Below, piece by piece: positions 13,590 to 28,500 of a stretch of 64,000 nt of DNA. Each line of letters starts with the position of its first letter. The first letter of the stretch is position 1. The DNA is taken from positions 1,637,459-1,701,458 of the forward strand of contig CM035353.1 of the NCBI GenBank assembly GCA_020137815.1, given 5' to 3'. Made by a program: the position numbers and the translations under genes. The notes under the pieces were generated by a model. That model saw nothing but the letters and a program-made list of their open reading frames with translations, ran no database searches and was not told where the DNA came from. This stretch comes from Hormiphora californensis (lineage: Eukaryota > Ctenophora > Tentaculata > Cydippida > Pleurobrachiidae).

Positions 13590-16369
13590 CCTATCTCTCT
13601 CTTTCTCTCTTCTCAAACTCCCTGATTTACCCCTGATTTACCCCATCGTTGATATCCGTAACCCGGGCCGGGCAAAGGTGTCAGTTTGACAACAAAATGG
13701 TCACCTTTCCAGCCAACTAATTTCTGTTAGTTTTTGGCATAATTGGGGTATATTTTTGGTATTTTCTGATGTGAAATACAATGTAAGACATGTCTGGACA
13801 CGTGTAAAGACCGTCAGGAATCGCTAAAATACGAAAATTTCGATTTTGACGTCATTATGACGTCATAGCGTGACGTCACGACGTTATAACGTCATGATAG
13901 GGATGTATTATTATCAGACTCATCTAGATAAAGATGCTGACCAAGTTTGAGATCGATTGGATAAGATTTGAGGTCTTTATGGAGAAAAACGTACTATCGT
14001 CATATCTATTTTCATACAGTCTTAACACTTCAGACGCGATTTAAGACCCTTAGAACTAGAGTTTCACAAATTCGCAATATAGTTTCTGAAAGTATAGACG
14101 ATTATCTTTCGTAAGTGTGGTCTCCGTTTTTCAATCAGAAGCCGTCTTCAGGGTGCAAATTGAGCTCAAAGAAATTTGGTTGATTTGAAAAAACTCGTAT
14201 CTAGAACTCGGACCTAGAACATGAAAACTATTCGTCTACACAATTTAAACGATCATCTTTCGAATGCAACAAACGAGAAGTGTCTATCTTATGTCGTTTT
14301 CTCTCAAAAATGATTATAAATTTGGTAAAAACAGCGTCTATCCATAGATACATAGATAGATAGATAGACCCGGGACATTTATTGCTTTTGGCACGATGCT
14401 GTATCTCTAAAACTAAAAAAGATAGAGACTTGCCCTTTTAAACTACAGTAGATCTAGACTATGTAACACTGTATACCAAGTTTCAGACCGATCGGTGCAG
14501 TGGGGGCCTCCCTATGGGCGTCGCAAAATGCCATTTTTGGCTAAAAACTGAAAAAAGTTATTACTGCACTCTGGCACGCACGGCTGGGGGGAGGGGATTG
14601 TCACCTTTGCGCTTGCCAGCGCAGTGACAGTCTGAGTTCGGAGTTTGGACCCCCTATAATTCACACCATAGAAAGAATATCTTCATCAATAACAGTGGTG
14701 TTCCGTCATATATTGTTCGCACACTCAGTGCCCCTATGGGCCATGTGTCGTTCACAGTGTGTCGTTCACAGTGTGGTTTACAGCGTCCAAAATGCACAAA
14801 AAAGCATACATTGTTAGTTAGACGCTGGGAACGATGAGGTGAGCTACGTGTGGGGCAATAAAAATGCCCCCCCCCCCAAGTATACCATAGTTCCAGATAT
14901 CGTGGAGCGATACAACTTGGTACAGTAACTCTATACTATGAGACAAATAAATAACTTGACCAAAATTTCAGACCTCTAGCTCAAAATTAGTTTTTTTATA
15001 GGAATGAACATTGTCATTCATTCCAGGAAAAAATATTTTCCGGTCCAAAATTTAACCAATTATGTTTGGCTATCGATGAACTTTCCAATGCGACCAAAAT
15101 CAGCTTAATTGGACAACCACAAGAGACACTGCAGCCATGTTTCTAAAGGTTAGTCAGGTCATGTGATCCTCGCCGAATCATGAAGAGATTCGGTATTGCT
15201 AATCAGGCCAAGGGGCAGAGGGATCTCGTATCACGGCCGCTAATGAGGTACGTGTACCGATACAGGGTGATGTGATTCGAGGAAAGAGGACATTTATCAG
15301 CTACAGATCTCATGACCAATCAGCATCGTCATCCCTCATTAGCAGCCGTGATACGTGATTCTCTACCACTTAGACCGATTCGCAATACTGAACACTCAAC
15401 GATTAGGTGAGGATCACATGACCTGACTAACTTTAAGAAACATGACACTGTGTCTCTTGTGATTGTCCAATTTAGCTGATCTTGGTCACATTGGAAAACT
15501 AATCGATAGCCAAACATAATTGCTTGAATTCTGGACCAAAAAATTATTTTTCTTGGAATGAATGACAATGTTCATTCCGATCAAAAAAAATGAATTTTGA
15601 GCTAGAGGTCTGAAATTTTGGTCAAGTTATTTATTTGTCTCATAGAGTTACTGTACCAAATTTTAGCGCTCCACGATATCTGGAACTATGGTAGACTTGG
15701 GGGGGGGGGGGGGCATTTTTATTGCCCCACACGGTATGTGAGTGGCGAATATTGCGGAGCACCGCACAGTGATTGGTACGGGGATCACAGCCCTCATTGA
15801 GCCTAACTGCATCGATCTGCTATCTGCTGCAAATAAATAGAAGACAAAACAGACCATCCCTTTGTGATAGTATCACATCCATATTATGGAGTCTTGAAGT
15901 CTAGAATGGCTGAAAATATATAAGAGCTTTAAAAAAGCTCTTCTCCTCTCCATCGCCGCATGTCAAAACGCGATGCAGCCGCTTCCGAAATACAGGGAAT
16001 CTCTCTATCCCTCAAATAACGGGTTTCACAAAGGAATCCCCTCACAGTTCACATCTTCTTCCCGGGAGCAGCACACCAAAGAAGAATAACAGCACCAACG
16101 GCCAGAAACGAGCCCCGCCCCCTATAGCCTTGGGCTAATTATGCACCCCTATCTTAACTCCCAAAATTCCATGCTTTCACTGCAAAAATAAAGCTACATC
16201 CACCACCTATAATCGCTATCCATTTTTTCCTCTTGTTCTCTCCACACCTCTGGCCATGATGGAGATTGGGGAAATTCTTGCCTCCCCTTCACACCCCTGA
16301 TGCTTTGCTTCACGCAGGGTGTGGCAAAAGTAATGGTGTTGTCTTCTGCAGTAGGGCAGATCAAGCGTT

Positions 16370-16459
<90 letters not shown>

Positions 16460-16473
16460 CTTTCTCTCTCTCT

Positions 16474-16539
<66 letters not shown>

Positions 16540-19500
16540 AAAAAAAGAAGAAAGTCTAACGTCACAACGACAGGCCAGGATTTAAAGTGAGAGTGGACCG
16601 AATCAGAACTGGACAAGTTTGTTGTAGCTGTAGTAGAGATTAGCTTTCTGAGCATTTTGCGTTTTTTCCGCTCAAAATCGACCCACCCATCACTGAGATA
16701 TTTTTGTTATGTTGGGAGAATTCCTGCTGGATCAATATTTATCAAACAGGATAGAAACAATCCTTGTGTTTTACTAACACATTCTTTAAATTTTTAACAC
16801 GCTGGCTTGCATTGCCCTGCTTCTTTGCATGGACATGTCAACCTCACTGCTTATATTCAGAATGTGTTAGTAAAACAACACGATTGTTTCTATTCTGTTT
16901 TATACATACTGATTAAACAGTTCTCCCAACATAACAAAAATATCTCAGTGATGGGTGGGTCGATTTTGAGCGGCAAAAACGCAAAATGCTCAGAAAGTTA
17001 ATCTCATACTACCTACAACAAACTTGTCCAATTCTGATTCGGTCCACTCTCACTTTAAACTCCTTGAGGCGATATACATTGTATTGCCTGAGTCTTGCAT
17101 AGGCATAACGCTACCTTGTTCCAGACAACGACGCTATTAGGAAAATCCCAAGTCTTGCTTGGATAGAGTGGGAGTTAGACTCCTTGGAGCGTTTGAGGTG
17201 ATATGCTTTGCATAGGCCGAATAGCAGCACTAAGAAAAATCAAAAACAACCGCAAAAGTTGCGGTTCCAAGGACAAAAACCCGCCACTCCTGCAGCAAAA
17301 AGTATAAATTTAAGTTAGTGCGTTTGTGTAATGTGTGTGTGTGTGGCTGCATGCACTTCTTGTTTAGATATTCTCCAGACGGTTTTATGATATCTTGGTA
17401 AGCTATCTTTGGGATCATATCCCCATTTGGAATGAAATGGTGGTTGGGGTGCAGGTGCTAGTGTATCAAATATGACTCAAAAGTATGTTCTGTAGAATGT
17501 ATTATATAGATGAATTTGTTTATATATAGACAAATATATCATATATTTACCCTGTCGTATAATAATGTAGACTTCTCGAAGGTTCATGATTATGTCATTT
17601 TTATCGGTTGGCTCCTTTTCGTCATCATAAAGGTAAACAGAAAGGGCCGGCTCTATTCTATACGGACAAGAAAGTGTGTAGGTTTGGGCCTCTTGAGTCT
17701 TATCAGGACTAACAGAGTTGATCGTCTTACAACTTATCGTTTTGCATCGAATTTCGTCTTCTTGTTTTTAACAGTACCACAGCAAATGGCTACCTTGTAG
17801 CTTTTATACAAAACAGCGAAAAAATGGAGATTGACAAAAACTGGTACGATGAATGGACACAAAAAGTGAAGAGGCTACCAGTCACCATGAACAACGTTCT
17901 GGGGAGAGAATGGGAGGCCGACCAGAAGAACGGATGGAAGGACGCCACTTGGCAGATAATGCGAGGTGAAAACTGGGATGCTTTGATTGAACTAATGGAA
18001 AATACGGTTAAAATGTACAAACTGCTGAACGTTGCCGATGATATCTTCGCCAAGTCCACTACAAATGAATCTGTCAAGCAAACAGCTGTGGACAGACTAA
18101 GTGCAGACAAGGAGACCGCAGATTGCGAGGAAACGTTGGCGGATATGGAATCGGTCGGTAATGCATCTGAGTCACTATCCTGGATGCTTGATCGCAAATT
18201 GGAATCAGATGATTATGCATCTGGCCCTGGGTCAATATCAATGTCTAGTGAAATTGCTTCCTATAAAGAGGAAAAAACGGGACCCACTGACAAGCGGCAG
18301 AATGTTATCGTGTTTTTACCTGCAGACATGGATGGCTCTATTCAGGATGAGGCGATTGAAAAAGCTTTTGCATACCTTGGGTGTGAACAATTTAGTATAA
18401 TGAACACGGAAATGGTCAGGGACAGAGGTGAGGACTGCAACGGGAAAATTGTACTTAGAGTACAAATGAACACAGTAAAACAAGCATCAAAAGCCCTTGC
18501 TAATGCGTACAAACTGAAGAACTACCCTGTGCCTGGAATCTACATTGCCAAGGATATGACATACCATCAACGGCTAAAGATGCGAGAACTTGTGAAGACT
18601 CTACGGTACAGGATAGAAATGCTACCAAAGTACCGATGGAAAATTGTTGATTGGGAAGTGGTTAACGTTGGTCGTTTCAAGAAACAAGAGCAAGATTTCA
18701 AGCATGATTTGATGAACAGTTATAGTGGTTCACTGGATAGTATTTCTAATGGACCACTATAGTCAGTGGTGAAGTTTTTTGAGACAAATATGGAGTAATA
18801 CGAGAAGTCAATAAAACTGAGTGAAAGGGTGTCCTGCCTAATGCAGACACCAACGATATAAACATTTTGAAATTACTATTGTGGGACATGGAAGTGAGTC
18901 TAGACATTATTTGCGTAGAGTACATGTCGAGTTGGCCGTGTGGCCAAAATCTTTATTATTATTATTATTATTATTATATCGTCCCGCAGGAGGTGTTGAA
19001 GGTTGTTCCGATAAGAGACACTTGTGTACCCAGTAATCGTCTTATGGCGTAGGAAAAACCGCTAAACCTATATTATATAGAAAAGGAAATTTATTAACTA
19101 GTAACGATACTGCAATACAATTAAGATCTGTTTTATCTGATCAGTGTTTCACATACCTATTGATAATAACTATTTTGTCCACTCTCGACTGATGCCTAGC
19201 AAGTGTCAAATTCAGCCATTGCGGTTTAGTACCACCGTTTGAATGGTACCGTGTACTAGGATCGCCATCAATAGCTTTTGATGGTCCGTCACTGGAATAT
19301 ACGGTTCTTGAAGTAGCCCCACTGAATGCACTTGATGCTCCAGATTTGATAGAGTATCCATTGGAAAGGGGCAGAAGAAGGAAAAGAAGAACAAACATGC
19401 TAAATAGAGATTAAATTATTTGCAGGAGTTTCACTAGCTATACTACTCCTGTAATGACTCGAGAAAATAAATAAATACGCAGGATTCTATCACAGGACCA

Positions 19501-22500
19501 TCTTACTATGCAGATCCGTGAACCCCGAATTACCAATTAGGGGGAAAGTTGTGTGAAGTTTATTAACATTTTTGAGGCTTATAGTCCCTGGAAAATGACT
19601 AAGGCGGTTCGTTATGCGCGTTACCGGTAGTTTCAGGAGCATATCAAGCAGGAAACGCGAGTTACAAGTGATTCCAGTGATTGGTTTTAGATGTTGGGAA
19701 ACATTAGGCGGACCAAATTTGCAAAAAAAAGAAGTTGGAGGTGAACGACGTCAAAGTGGTGGCCGTTCGTTCAGCGGTATCTAAGCGACAGTGCTCCTTC
19801 ATAAAACACTTTATGTACCCAAAGCTGTAAAGCTGTTACTCACACTTTTGGAACTTCCAGTGGAAGTTTGTTAATATTTTCGAATGACTTTTAACATGCC
19901 AGTCCCCATAGTTACCAATTCAGTTGCCATGGCAACCGTGTTATTGCCGTTGAAAGGGGCGAAAAGAACTGCCCGGCGAAGCCGGGTGGGGTATCAAAAA
20001 GCCCTTACTTGAGGCACACCCAATGGGTGCGCTAGTCTCTATTAAAAAAGGCAGATGAACGTCTAGGTAGTGATGAAGCAACATTTGCACGTGCAAGTTT
20101 GGAGGTGGAGTGGGAGGGTGATAGGGGGCCTCAGGGATTTGCACGTGCAAATTGAGTTCTTGAGCAATATTGAAACTTTATAGCTCTTCTGAAAGAGCTC
20201 GACCCCCTCTTTCTAAAGATCCCAGGAAATTTGAAATTGGTTGAGAAATTGGTTTTTCTAAAGAGGGGGAGACAGGGAGATGAGAGATCAGAGGGAGAGA
20301 GGGACATGAGAGAGAGAGAGAGAGTGTCATTAGAGGGGAGCTTTTTTCGTCTGTTTGAGCATTTATGTTAATACCCCCACCACGCTCAAGATAAATACCC
20401 CACCACGTACAAACTCAAGATAAATACCCCCACGTACCCAGTAACATGAATAATTAATGTCACAGTTATCTAGTAGCAGGAAAGATTGCACGGTGGGCAC
20501 CTTGAACCGCCTTAGTCATTTTCCAGGGACTATAGTACGTGGCGTGTAACAAGAGAGTCTTTGGCAAGATGTTAAATGTAAACCCTGCTGCTCTACAGAA
20601 GACAACACCATTACACCCTGCGTGAAGGAAAGCATCAGCTGCGAGAAACATACATTAGAATGGAGAGAGCTAGAAGGGAAGGCAATAATTTTTCTCAATC
20701 TCAAGAGAGATAGAGAGATAGAGAGATAGAGCGATAGAGCGATAGAGCGATAGAGTTATTGAGACGTTAACGGTGTTCAAAATCGGGCTTTTTACCGTAT
20801 TTTGCTCATTTGGAGCATCTTAAAAGCCAAATAACGGCTAAACGGTTGAAGATTGAGCTTAAAAGTTCGACGTGGACCCCCCATAACTTTGCTTTGCCTA
20901 CAAAATGGCACCAATGAAAAGTCTTTAAACCATTCTTAAGTGGCTATAGCCATATAGCCAAAAAACGGTTATGCGCAAACCTAATTATCCAATTATCTAA
21001 TTAACCAGATGAGATAGAGACTTAATTTCAGCACCTACCCCTACTAATTCGAGGACGCTGATCATTTTGGTGCCCTCAGTTTTGTCTCCACTCCTTTCTC
21101 AAGTGGCTATATAGCCATATAGACAACTAGCGGTTATGCACAAACCTAATTATCCAATTGGCAATTATCTAATTAACCAGATGAAACTTAATTCCGGCAC
21201 CTACCCCCACTAATGCGAGGACGCTGATCACTTTAGTGCCCTCGATTTTATCTCCACTCCTATTTCAAGGGTACTTATGGTTTTGGCCTCAGGCTGAAAA
21301 TGCAGGAACCACGCCCACCCGGAAATGAGGCCTTAGCACCCCTGAACAAATATGAACATTGGTTGGAGTCGATAGAGGGGACCCTTAGGAGTACATTTGA
21401 GGTGGAAATCCTTTGTAACAAATTTTTTTGTGGTGTTCCTGGCTTATCACCTTACTATGTACAATTCGATTTTTATGTGATGAATTTTCATATTTCTGTA
21501 GTTTTATACACAATAGATCGTACTGTATAATAACATGTTGTCATCGTGTATAACATGACGTGTACACTGCATAACATGACGTGTACAGCGTGTACAGTTT
21601 ACACTGTATGATTGTATTGGTTACTTTGTGTTTGTTCAACATTGCACATCTTGTGTTGTTACCAGCTTTTACTAAATCTTCTTTTATAACTAAGTTCTCC
21701 GCCACATAAAATAGGGTTTTATTCCGTTCTGTCGGGTGTAAATTTAAAATTTATATAGAACTCAACCGGAAAGAAATGGTCGAATGTGTGATTAATGATT
21801 ATAATAATAATAATAATAAAAATGACAGTTTATATCCCGCACTGACACAGTTTGTATACAGACAACTCGTTTTCCTTAATTTGAAAGGGACTGCAGTAGA
21901 CTGCCTGCTCCTAGCACGGTTCTCTGATAACGGTGAGTTAGTGGGGAACTATCCCACTTGGATAAGATTATTACGGATGAAGTAGCAGCCGTCAGGATCT
22001 TCTGATCGTATCCGCTTCAAAGTGGACCTTAGAGCTTTTTGCTCTTTCAGTTCAGAGGGCGTAAGATCCGGGGAGAGATAAACAGCCGAAAACTGTTTGG
22101 AGTCTTTGAGGTTTCGTGCCTTTCTGAGGAGTGCGAGGAGAGTCGCTCTCTTCTCCAGGGATACTAAGAGCGGTCTAGGGCGCTTCTCATTTCTTTCGCC
22201 GATGCGTTTCATCGTAGTCACTTTCGGTTTCTCATTTAATTCCTCAAAAAGTTCGTCTAAAGTAGTTTTAGCTACTCTATCGGTTGTTTCTGGAAGACCA
22301 AACACAACCATGTTCTTCTCTCTTCCGGGCTGTTGGACGGGAGTATGATGATTCACTGGTAGTGGTTTTCCCACTTTGGGGGAGGTTGCAGCACAATTCT
22401 GTGCTAGCACAGTAGAGTAGGCTTTCACCTTCTGCACCGATGCTGTCACTGTACGGAGTTGTTGCTTCTGGTGGTTGATAACCGTTTGCTGAAGCTCGAT

Positions 22501-25500
22501 TACGTTAACCCGATGGCGGTCAAGTTCTTCTTTACATTCACGCAGCTGTTTCTCGAGGTTTTCCACACTGATAACCGTTTCAAAATTGTTCATTGTTGCT
22601 CGGGCAAGTTTCATACTGGAGAGAAAAATACGCGAAGTAGCCTCGATTATTTCACTCGTAGTTCGGTCCTTGAGACAATGTCTAAAGTACGAACCCCAGT
22701 GCTTGCTAGGCGAAGCTAAGCTGTCGTTGGTTAACATTGAATCGGGTGCAGCTTGAATCGATCTATAACATTGAGTAAACTCATCTGGTGTGATGCTCGT
22801 CGTGTTGTCCGAATTCAACGGTCCCGAAAAAAATATAGTTTTTTAATGTTTTAATGGTTATGCCCCCGTTTTCTTTCCAATTATACGTTTCGTTTTTTGC
22901 TTCGGGGTTAAGGATCACCGGTCATAAATAGTTTTACCTGTTGAATAAATTGCATTATGATAATGGAAAACCCGGGGCAGTCCAAACCCAATGGGGGTTT
23001 GGTTATTTTTTTTTCTTTGCCTGTTCTATTATCTATTATACCCTTTTTTCTTTCTTCCCTTTTTAAAATTTAGACCCTCCAGCAAGCAGTTTCTCAAAAC
23101 TGTGAACAATACCAAAACATTTTAATTACGGTAACCGTCCAAAAGGTAGTCTAAATTGACGAAAAAACTAAATTTGGGGCATAGGTGGAATTCCTCAATT
23201 TGACAAAATCAAGTTGGTAGCTGAAACCCAAAACCAAATTAACGGCTCAAACATTAAAACATAATGAAATTTTAACACGTATTTGAACCCCGTTTTTGAA
23301 CATTTCCGGGAATTTCCCCAGCATCCCCAAACGCCCGATTAATTGTGTTTTCCCAATTTAATTAATTTCATCAAAAATTCTTATTTATGAGTATTAAAAA
23401 GTAATTAAACTTCTGCCATAATTTTGGGTTTTATACTTTGTCTCAAAGGAAACAGCAACCCCTCTATTTTGGGAAAAAAATTTAGGGTTGCCTCTTAATT
23501 TTATAACAAAGTTTTTTGTCCGCGGATGAGGTAATTTTCCCTAAAGAATTGGTTACCCGCATCGTTAGGCAAAAAAGTAAATATTAATAAAAAAGGGAAA
23601 GATTAATGAACGACCCCCAAAAGGTTTTGTTTATCGGTGTTTAAATCCTTGATAAAAACTATTTCCTAAAAACCCCCTTGCCAAAAATGTCAAACACCTT
23701 GGGTATATCAATGAATGTCCCTTTTATTGATTACATAAACATTTTGATGGAATAATTTAAAATAGGTTTTTAATAGATTTTAAGGCAATTACCTCCAGAT
23801 TGTTTGAGTTCCCTTGGAAGGGGCGGAGGTTTGCGAACCAACTGCAAATGGGAATATTTGCGGATGTTCCTGCCCCATACTTCCGTAATGTGGAGATAAA
23901 TCACAGTTCTCCGCACTTCAGCAGTCGTGCCCAATTAATTAGGAAATTTTGGAGTTATTAATTTTGGATTTATATGTCCCTGGAAATTTACAACCCTTCG
24001 TGATGCCTTCCGGGATTCGGGCATTTAAAAGGGGGGAATGGAGGGTTTAAATGAATCAATTATCGCGGTTTGGGGGCCTTAAAACATTGGGAAAAAATCA
24101 TCCGAAAATTTGCAAAAATTAGAAAATTTTTTGGGGCCCCCACCCGCCTGTCTTTTCCAGGGGAAATTTGTGCTTGTCAAAGAGTCTTTGGAAAAAATTT
24201 TCAACCCGTCCATAGGAGAACACCTAATGCGTTTAGGAAAGCTCATGGGAACATAATTGTGAAGGCTAAAAAGGGGGAATCTACGAATTCAGAGTTTTTG
24301 TTATTCTCTCTGTGGCTGGACAAATGAATCAGACGGGTATAATGACGCTACCAGTTTCGAGGATCTACCTCTTCATCGGGCTACAAAAATAAATAGTGTT
24401 AATTATAAATATATACAGTCGGACCCCGATTTAACGGCACCCTCGGGGGAAAGGGTTTTGTCCGTTAAATCGGGGTGTCCGTTAAATCGGGGTAGAGCAT
24501 ATTTGGCCCATAAAACCCTATTTTTGTCCAAAATGCTGTACTAAAACACCTCTAAGTGTTAAATGCAATGTCCATGTATTGATTACATGATCATTTCTGA
24601 TTAGAAAAAGAAAGTAATTTCAAAATAGTTTCAAAATAAGTTATAAAAATTTTCTAAGGTACTATATCAACCACGTCCGAATCGTTTACGCTCCAGTTGC
24701 AGATTGGAGGCTGGCTCCAGTTTCTGGCGCCAGCCTCCAGTCTGCAACTGGCGCAAGCTGGGAGAGTCCCTGTGCGCGCCAAATCTTCGTTGACTAGCAG
24801 GGTTTTCGATGTGAATTGCATGTAAAGTAGCGCGCGCGGCAGTGTCAGCAGTGTCAGCAGGGGCCTGCTTCATTGTAACTAACGTCAGTCGCAAAATCTC
24901 TAACTGGACCCTTATCGAATCAGTGCATCTTATCGCATGTCTTGCTGCTAATTAGACGAACCGATACGTGATACCATGCCGAATCGGGGCACTTTAAGCG
25001 GGGTGAGGAAGAATTTGAAGTTCAAAATATATTTTTCTCTGAAAATTCATGGGGAGCACCGATCAAAGCATTGACAATCATTCTGTAAAATTTTGCAAAA
25101 AAAGTTATGAAAATTTTTCAAAGGTATATCAACCACGTCCGAATCGTGTTTCGAATCAGTGCATTTTATCGCACGTCCTGTCGCTAATTAGACGGTTCGA
25201 AACGAACCGATACGTGATCCCCATGAGGCCAGTTTAACAAGCGTCAAAATTGCGATTCGATGGGCCTCATGGGGATCACATATCTGTTCGTTTTGAACCG
25301 TCTAATTACCGGCAAGACATGCAATAAGATGCACCGATTCGAAACACGATTCGGACGTGGTTTTTCAAAAAATTTTCAAAAAAAAATTTCAAAAAAAATT
25401 TAAAAAAATTTTGGGGGAAATTTATCCTGCCGTTAAATCGGGGTGCCGCTAAATCGGGGGCCGTTAAATCGGGGTCCGACTGTAGTAAAAACTAAAATCA

Positions 25501-28500
25501 CACACGTCAATCAACATAAAATTATAAATCAGCACTTTAATAATAAACTAAACACTGTACAGAGGAGCAAGTCTCATATGAACAGTACAGAGTGAACTGA
25601 AGTTACCGTTACAATACAGCAGGTGAGATGAAGTGATAAACAAATAGGGCGTGCATGAGGTGATACACAAGGACTATCACAAATTAATACAAACTATTAC
25701 GCACACAAACACACGAACCCACTGGACAACAACAACAACAGCAACTAAATATTAAATTAAATATCTCGTAAGTTCGGAACATTCCTCTTTATTGTTCATA
25801 CCAGGTCTCAGTTTCTGTATATACATGGCCTCTAAAATTTTCCTCTTTAAAATGTTTCTCTCGGTGGTTAATATCTTAAAACTGAGTTTAGGGGGTGTGT
25901 TTTTATGACGTGATGTGTAATGAATGGCTAGAGGGGTATCAATGTAGCTCGGCGCATTAGGATTGTTAGCATTGCGGGAATGTTCTGACAATCTGTCGTG
26001 TACCGACCTACAAGACTCTCCCACATAGATTTCACCACACAATAAACATGTTATCTGGTACACTGGTGACATGGTGTTACACGAGCCCTTCTCGAGTCTT
26101 TCACAAATATTACAATTTTTCGCAAGACACTCTAGATTGTCGTGAGGACGTGAGCTACATAGCATGTCTCTCAAGCGGGTGCCTGGGGTGAAGACTAAAT
26201 CGATTGGCAGAGCTCTGGCGGTGATAAACTTACGTATTTCACCACTCACAGTTTCAGAAACATACGGTAATTTCAACATCACATTGTTATTACCCTTTGT
26301 CAACCTACCCCGGGTTCTCTGTTCTCCAAATTGTCTGGGGTGTTCATACCCATTAGCTAAAAGAAGTCTGTCAGTAATGGCTAAGGACTGTTCCAATAAT
26401 TCCGGGTTAGATGATGAGATCTCTGCAGTTCTGTAGAAGTTGCGTACTGTCTGCACTTTCGTTTCCAGAGGAAGGTGAGACCGGAAGTGCAGGGTGATGT
26501 CCTTTCTCGTACCTTTTCGATAGAACTTAGATTCCAGCTTATCATCAGTAATTCGAATCTCAGTGCCAAGGAATGGTGTAAATTCTCCGTCCTCAGGAAA
26601 ATCCACCTCCCATTTTAACAATTCTCTCGGATCTTGTCGGGCAATGTTATTGAAAAGAGAGATGGCGGTTTCCCTGTTATCTGCGAGCGTCCAGGCATCA
26701 TCAATGTACCGGCCGTACAATGATAAAGAGATGAATTTCACGTCGGTATAGATGGTTGCCCTCTCAAATTTGTAAACTCGAATAACTGCAGCAATAGGAC
26801 TTGGTCGACAGCCCATAAACAAACCAACCAACTGTTTGTATACTCTACCACAGTAAGTGAAGTAGGAGTTAGTTAGCACCAATTCCAGGATCTGGTGCAC
26901 GTCACAGAGATGCAACTCACGGAGATTCAGGAGCTCTCTATTCTCAGCAGCAAAGTCAATGACATCCTTCACACAATCCTCGATCACAAGATTGGTGTAT
27001 AGAGCTGAAATGTCTGCTGAGCAGAAGTGCTTACCCTTCAGCTGTTCTGGTGGGAGTTCAGCTAACTGTTTGAGGTGCGTGTGTATGTTGCTCAGATGAC
27101 TGGGGATCAGATTCAGGAGAGGATGACAAACCTTTTGACCGTTTTGTGTGAAGGATGTCATTGACTTTGCTGCTGAGAATAGAGAGCTCCTGAATCTCCG
27201 TGAGTTGCATCTCTGTGACGTGCACCAGATCCTGGAATTGGTGCTAACTAACTCCTACTTCACTTACTGTGGTAGAGTATACAAACAGTTGGTTGGTTTG
27301 TTTATGGGCTGTCGACCAAGTCCTATTGCTGCAGTTATTCGAGTTTACAAATTTGAGAGGGCAACCATCTATACCGACGTGAAATTCATCTCTTTATCAT
27401 TGTACGGCCGGTACATTGATGATGCCTGGACGCTCGCAGATAACAGGGAAACCGCCATCTCTCTTTTCAATAACATTGCCCGACAAGATCCGAGAGAATT
27501 GTTAAAATGGGAGGTGGATTTTCCTGAGGACGGAGAATTTACACCATTCCTTGGCACTGAGATTCGAATTACTGATGATAAGCTGGAATCTAAGTTCTAT
27601 CGAAAAGGTACGAGAAAGGACATCACCCTGCACTTCCGGTCTCACCATCCTCTGGAAACGAAAGTGCAGACAGTACGCAACTTCTACAGAACTGCAGAGA
27701 TCTCATCATCTAACCCGGAATTATTGGAACAGTCCTTAGCCATTACTGACAGACTTCTTTTAGCTAATGGGTATGAACACCCCAGACAATTTGGAGAACA
27801 GAGAACCCGGGGTAGGTTGACAAAGGGTAATAACAATGTGATGTTGAAATTACCGTATGTTTCTGAAACTGTGAGTGGTGAAATACGTAAGTTTATCACC
27901 GCCAGAGCTCTGCCAATCGATTTAGTCTTCACCCCAGGCACCCGCTTGAGAGACATGCTATGTAGCTCACGTCCTCACGACAATCTAGAGTGTCTTGCGA
28001 AAAATTGTAATATTTGTGAAAGACTCGAGAAGGGCTCGTGTAACACCATGTCACCAGTGTACCAGATAACATGTTTATTGTGTGGTGAAATCTATGTGGG
28101 AGAGTCTTGTAGGTCGGTACACGACAGATTGTCAGAACATTCCCGCAATGCTAACAATCCTAATGCGCCGAGCTACATTGATACCCCTCTAGCCATTCAT
28201 TACACATCACGTCATAAAAACACACCCCCTAAACTCAGTTTTAAGATATTAACCACCGAGAGAAACATTTTAAAGAGGAAAATTTTAGAGGCCATGTATA
28301 TACAGAAACTGAGACCTGGTATGAACAATAAAGAGGAATGTTCCGAACTTACGAGATATTTAATTTAATATTTAGTTGCTGTTGTTGTTGTTGTCCAGTG
28401 GGTTCGTGTGTTTGTGTGCGTAATAGTTTGTATTAATTTGTGATAGTCCTTGTGTATCACCTCATGCACGCCCTATTTGTTTATCACTTCATCTCACCTG

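Noticed and set aside
16194-16655. Arg-Glu or Ser-Leu repeat proteins across CT arrays (also at 13.5, 34.2, 36.8 and 54.3 kb)
   Set aside because: Translations of (CT)n microsatellites in intron sequence.
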